A stretch of 16,222 bases of DNA from Micavibrio sp. UBA5703 (GTDB taxonomy: Bacteria; Pseudomonadota; Alphaproteobacteria; Micavibrionales; Micavibrionaceae): contig DIHF01000001.1 of the NCBI GenBank assembly GCA_002420015.1, positions 10,897-27,118 of the forward strand, written 5' to 3'. Shown here one piece after another: positions 13,720-16,222 of the stretch. The notes beneath the pieces are model-generated. The model did no database searches and was not told where the DNA came from. It worked only from the letters and a program-made list of their open reading frames with translations. Position 1 is the first letter of the stretch; each line of letters starts with the position of its first letter. The position numbers were made by a program, and so were the translations under genes.

Positions 13720-14445
13720 TTGGATTATGTAAAATTAAGAAGACGGGGCGTACCGACATTCTCCACCCCCCTCGCACCCGCGAAAGAGCCGGAACTGGAA
13801 AAACAGGCGGAAAAAGCCGTTGAAACTCCGGCTGCGGCTGCCGCGCCCTCAACCCCGACCGCGCCGGACTTTCAGGATATGGCCGTGCCGCCGGGCCTGC
13901 TGGCCGATCATCAAATCCGCGATCTGGTGACCAAATACGCCATGATCGAGCCTTTTGCCGAGAAACAGCATAAAGAAGGCGTGATTTCCTATGGCTTGTC
14001 GTCCTATGGGTATGACGCCCGCTGCGCGCCGGATTTCAAGATTTTCACCAATGTCGACAATGCCTTGGTCGACCCGAAGAACTTCTCGTCCCAGAGTTTT
14101 GTTGACAGGTCGAGTGATATTTGCGTAATACCTCCCAACAGTTTTGTGCTGACCCACACGGTTGAGTATTTCCGCATACCCAAAGACGTGCTGGTCATTT
14201 GCCTGGGCAAAAGCACTTACGCGCGCTGCGGCCTGATCGTGAACGTCACGCCGCTGGAGCCGGGATGGGAGGGGCACGTCACCCTTGAGATTTCCAACAC
14301 CACCCCCCTGCCGGCCCGCGTCTACGCCAATGAAGGCGTTGCCCAGTTTTTGTTCTTTAAAGGGAGCAGCGCCTGTGAAACCAGCTACGCCGACCGCGCC
14401 GGAAAATACATGGGGCAAAAAGGTGTTACCTTACCCAAGCTCTGA
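13720..14445 (+). CDS. dcd: dCTP deaminase with N-terminal extension
   Basis: Dcd deaminates dCTP to dUTP, the main source of dTMP precursor in many bacteria. The family core starts near residue 54 (MAVPPGLLADHQIRDL). Landmarks are YGLSSYGYDAR (91-101), the phosphate loop GKSTYARCG (163-171), and WEGHVTLEISNTTP (183-196) with catalytic Glu190. At 241 residues it is about 50 longer than the usual enzyme. The first 53 residues are Ala/Pro/Glu/Lys-rich. I use TTG 13720 because AAAGGA lies eight bases upstream. ATG 13879, at the family-typical start, has only a poorly spaced AGGA and remains possible. It overlaps murA by 23 bases. Confidence 0.93.
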   Translation: MDYVKLRRRGVPTFSTPLAPAKEPELEKQAEKAVETPAAAAAPSTPTAPDFQDMAVPPGLLADHQIRDLVTKYAMIEPFAEKQHKEGVISYGLSSYGYDARCAPDFKIFTNVDNALVDPKNFSSQSFVDRSSDICVIPPNSFVLTHTVEYFRIPKDVLVICLGKSTYARCGLIVNVTPLEPGWEGHVTLEISNTTPLPARVYANEGVAQFLFFKGSSACETSYADRAGKYMGQKGVTLPKL

Positions 14446-15754
14446 GATTAGTTCCGACCCTGCGGTCAAACAGGAACCCCGGACCCATGCGCCCGACAAA
14501 ATCCGCATTGTCGGCGGGCAGGAGCTTAATGGTGTTATCCCGATCAGCGGCGCGAAGAACGCCGCCCTTAAAATGATGTGCGCGGCATTGCTGACCGACC
14601 AGTCGCTCCATCTTGAAAATATGCCCAATACCCTGCGCGACATCGACTCGCAAACAGAATTGCTCACCCATCTCGGCTGCATGATCTCCACCGAGCGCGA
14701 TTTGATGGCGATCAACGCCAAAAATATCCACGACCTCACCGCGCCCTATGAAATCGTCAGGAAGATGCGCGGTTCCATCCTTGTGCTGGGGCCGCTGCTG
14801 GCGCGCTTTGGCGAGGCAAAAGTCTCCCTGCCCGGCGGCTGCGCCATCGGCACGCGGCCCGTTGACCTGCACATCAAGGGCCTTGAGGAAATGGGCGCAG
14901 ACATCACACTCGAGGGCGGTTACATCAACGCGAAAGCCCCTGCGGGCGGGCTGCGCGGCGCGAAGATCACCTTCCCCAAAGTCTCCGTCGGCGCGACGGA
15001 AAACCTTCTGATGGCCGCGACGCTGGCCAGAGGCGAAACGGTTCTCGGCAATGCCGCACGCGAGCCGGAAATCAAAGACCTCGGCGAATGCCTGGTGAAA
15101 ATGGGCGCAAAGATCGACGGGCTGGGAACGGACACAATCCGCATCGAAGGCATTGGCGCTCTTTCCGGCGCGCATCACAAAGTCCTGCCTGACCGCATCG
15201 AAACGGGCACCTATCTGGTGGGCGTTGCGATGACCGGCGGCAGCGTCCGCATGCAAAACGCCCGCATGGAACATTTAAGCGCCGCGATGGGCCTTCTGTC
15301 ACAAACCGGCGTCGAGATCGAACAGGACGGCGAAGACATCATCGTCCACCGCAACGCCGCCCGCCGCCTCAAAGGGATCGACATCATGACCGACCCCTAT
15401 CCCGGCTTCCCCACCGATCTGCAGGCGCAATTCATGGCCATGCTGACCCTTGCGGACGGCGCATCGATGGTCACGGAAACCATTTTTGAAAACCGCTTCA
15501 TGCACGTGCCGGAGCTGAACCGCATGGGCGCGGACATCACCGTGCAGGGCCACTCGGCCATCGTGCGCGGCGTGAAGACATTAAAAGGCGCGGAAGTCAT
15601 GGCCACGGATTTGCGCGCCTCTGTCGCGCTGGTGCTGGCCGGGCTGGTGGCCGAAGGCGAAACCGTCATCAACCGCATCTATCATTTAGAGCGCGGCTAC
15701 GAAAACATCGCCGAAAAACTCCGCAACTGCGGCGCACAGATCGAGAAGTTTTAG
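14423..15754 (+). CDS. murA: UDP-N-acetylglucosamine 1-carboxyvinyltransferase
   Basis: MurA transfers enolpyruvate from PEP to UDP-GlcNAc, the first committed step of peptidoglycan synthesis in the cytoplasm. The core begins DKIRIVGGQELNGVIPISGAKNAAL, with active-site Lys45-Asn46. The catalytic cysteine, the residue attacked by fosfomycin, is Cys140 in PGGCAIGTRPVDLH. RIETGTY, YPGFPTDLQAQ and MATDLRASVAL complete the family signatures. No ATG is in frame near the expected start, so I use GTG 14423, which follows GGGG by seven bases and gives 443 residues, about 20 more than E. coli MurA. It overlaps dcd by 23 bases, implying translational coupling. Confidence 0.94.
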   Translation: MLPYPSSEISSDPAVKQEPRTHAPDKIRIVGGQELNGVIPISGAKNAALKMMCAALLTDQSLHLENMPNTLRDIDSQTELLTHLGCMISTERDLMAINAKNIHDLTAPYEIVRKMRGSILVLGPLLARFGEAKVSLPGGCAIGTRPVDLHIKGLEEMGADITLEGGYINAKAPAGGLRGAKITFPKVSVGATENLLMAATLARGETVLGNAAREPEIKDLGECLVKMGAKIDGLGTDTIRIEGIGALSGAHHKVLPDRIETGTYLVGVAMTGGSVRMQNARMEHLSAAMGLLSQTGVEIEQDGEDIIVHRNAARRLKGIDIMTDPYPGFPTDLQAQFMAMLTLADGASMVTETIFENRFMHVPELNRMGADITVQGHSAIVRGVKTLKGAEVMATDLRASVALVLAGLVAEGETVINRIYHLERGYENIAEKLRNCGAQIEKF

Positions 15755-15774
15755 GGCTTCAACACCACCCCCTG

Positions 15775-15800
15775 CGTCATCCCGGCGAAAGCCGGGATCC
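15775..15800. repeat. Short palindrome with GAAA loop after murA
   Basis: The sequence CGTCATCCCGGCGAAAGCCG (then GGATCC) forms a perfect CCCGGC/GCCGGG stem (15781-15786 with 15791-15796) closed by a GAAA tetraloop and flanked by AT pairs. It begins 20 bases after the murA stop and may act in termination or mRNA stability. It resembles the GTCATCCCGG-type repeats of alphaproteobacteria. Confidence 0.75.
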
Positions 15801-15849
15801 ATACGGTTTTTAACACAAAGCACACGAAGACCACAGAGTCTGCTAAACT

Positions 15850-15879
15850 GTCATCCTGAGCGAAGTGCCGAAGGATCTT
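15850..15879. repeat. GTCATCCTGAGCGAAG palindromic repeat
   Basis: A short imperfect palindrome starts GTCATCCTGAGCGAAGTGCC and ends GAAGGATCTT; the ends ATCCT and AGGAT pair. It has the same outer ends as the element at 15944-15979, but a different centre. Confidence 0.7.
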
Positions 15880-15943
15880 CTGAGTTTAATTGCAAAAATA
15901 TAAAAAATTTTGAAGTGCCACGCACGCAACGAGCCCCCCACTT

Positions 15944-15979
15944 GTCATCCTGAAGGCTCGCAGAGCCTGAAGGATCTCA
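15944..15979. repeat. GTCATCCTGAAGG palindromic repeat
   Basis: The outer ends GTCATCCTGA and TGAAGGATC enclose a perfect AGGCTC/GAGCCT stem (15954-15959 with 15963-15968) with a three-base loop. It shares its ends with the repeat at 15850-15879. Confidence 0.75.
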
Positions 15980-15987
15980 TCTTTTTT

Positions 15988-16144
15988 GAACCACAGCGAT
16001 CACAGCGAAAACACAGCGCCGTCATTGCGAGCGTCTGAAAGACGCGAAGCAATCCAATCTTAAGAAGTTTTGGATTGCTTTTCTCCCGTTCGTCGCTCGC
16101 AATGATGGTAAAAAAATCTTTGTGACCGCTGTGTCCGCTGTGGT
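15988..16144. repeat. Outer inverted repeat enclosing a GTCATTGCGAG repeat
   Basis: The left arm (15988-16008, ACCACAGCGATCACAGCG) and the right arm (16123-16144, CCGCTGTGTCCGCTGTGGT) are imperfect reverse complements. They enclose the element at 16020-16108. The arms resemble the ACCACAGA outer arms at 4941-5096. Confidence 0.8.
16020..16108. repeat. Second copy of the GTCATTGCGAG/GAAGCAATCCA inverted repeat
   Basis: The left arm is 16020-16056 and the right arm is 16071-16108. It matches the copy at 13537-13631 in both arm ends but has its own small stem GCGTC/GACGC (16031-16045) in the left arm. Confidence 0.85.
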
Positions 16145-16150
16145 CTAAAA

Positions 16151-16212
16151 ACCACGAAGACACTAAGAAGTGATACGAAACTTAGTGTCCCTTCGTGTCT
16201 TAGGTCGTGTGG
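16151..16212. repeat. Inverted repeat at the window end
   Basis: The left arm ACCACGAAGACACTAAG (16151-16167) pairs with CTTAGTGTCCCTTCGTG (16181-16197). Further mirrored sequence (GGTCGTGTGG) follows to 16212. The whole stretch 15755-16222 holds no gene that I can support, only these repeats and a single CACAAAGCACACGAAGACCA stretch at about 15814-15833. Confidence 0.75.
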
Positions 16213-16222
16213 ACAAAAGATT

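Noticed and set aside
14426..15274. Long minus-strand frame of 282 residues
   Set aside because: It lies antisense to the well-supported murA, and its His/Ala/Asp-rich composition is typical of a G+C-rich shadow frame.

Overview
The window looks like a piece of an alphaproteobacterial chromosome, probably from a metagenome-derived genome. The block dgt / SPOR protein / nagZ / scpA / scpB / tatA / tatB / tatC, with erpA divergent from dgt, is an order I know from alphaproteobacteria. tRNA-Thr, dcd and murA add to a core-chromosome picture. I see no phage genes, no transposase and no CRISPR array. The exact lineage cannot be read from the sequence.

Layout. Positions 1-435 (minus) hold the start of a ZapE ATPase gene whose far end turns into histidine-kinase-like sequence at the window edge, possibly an assembly chimera. 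Positions 416-7484 (minus) are a long housekeeping run: dgt, SPOR-domain envelope protein, Nudix hydrolase, nagZ, scpA, scpB, tatA, tatB, tatC and then zapE. Many junctions overlap by 4-20 bases, which implies co-translation. From 7513 the plus strand carries erpA and two tandem group I truncated haemoglobins. A gene I do not recognise follows on the minus strand (8741-9469), then xth and a coupled lipoprotein with a possible Cys-His-Asp triad, then a second lipoprotein with an alpha/beta-hydrolase look but Asp in the nucleophile position. An ArsR regulator with a coupled SRPBCC protein (minus), tRNA-Thr(GGT) (minus), a 43-residue basic protein, dcd and murA complete the gene set.

Functionally the main run joins peptidoglycan recycling (NagZ), septal envelope binding (SPOR), chromosome condensation (ScpAB), folded-protein export (TatABC), cell division (ZapE) and nucleotide-pool control (Dgt, Nudix). 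Dcd and MurA at the other end again pair nucleotide and cell-wall metabolism.

The most unusual property is the intergenic DNA. Five gaps (1187-1412, 4937-5101, 10912-11288, 13532-13719, 15755-16222) are filled with long imperfect inverted repeats from several families, often one inside another. One arm has become the 3' coding end of tatB. Several genes (erpA, arsR, perhaps the second globin) have a promoter that would place the transcript start at or within about two bases of the start codon, suggesting leaderless mRNAs.
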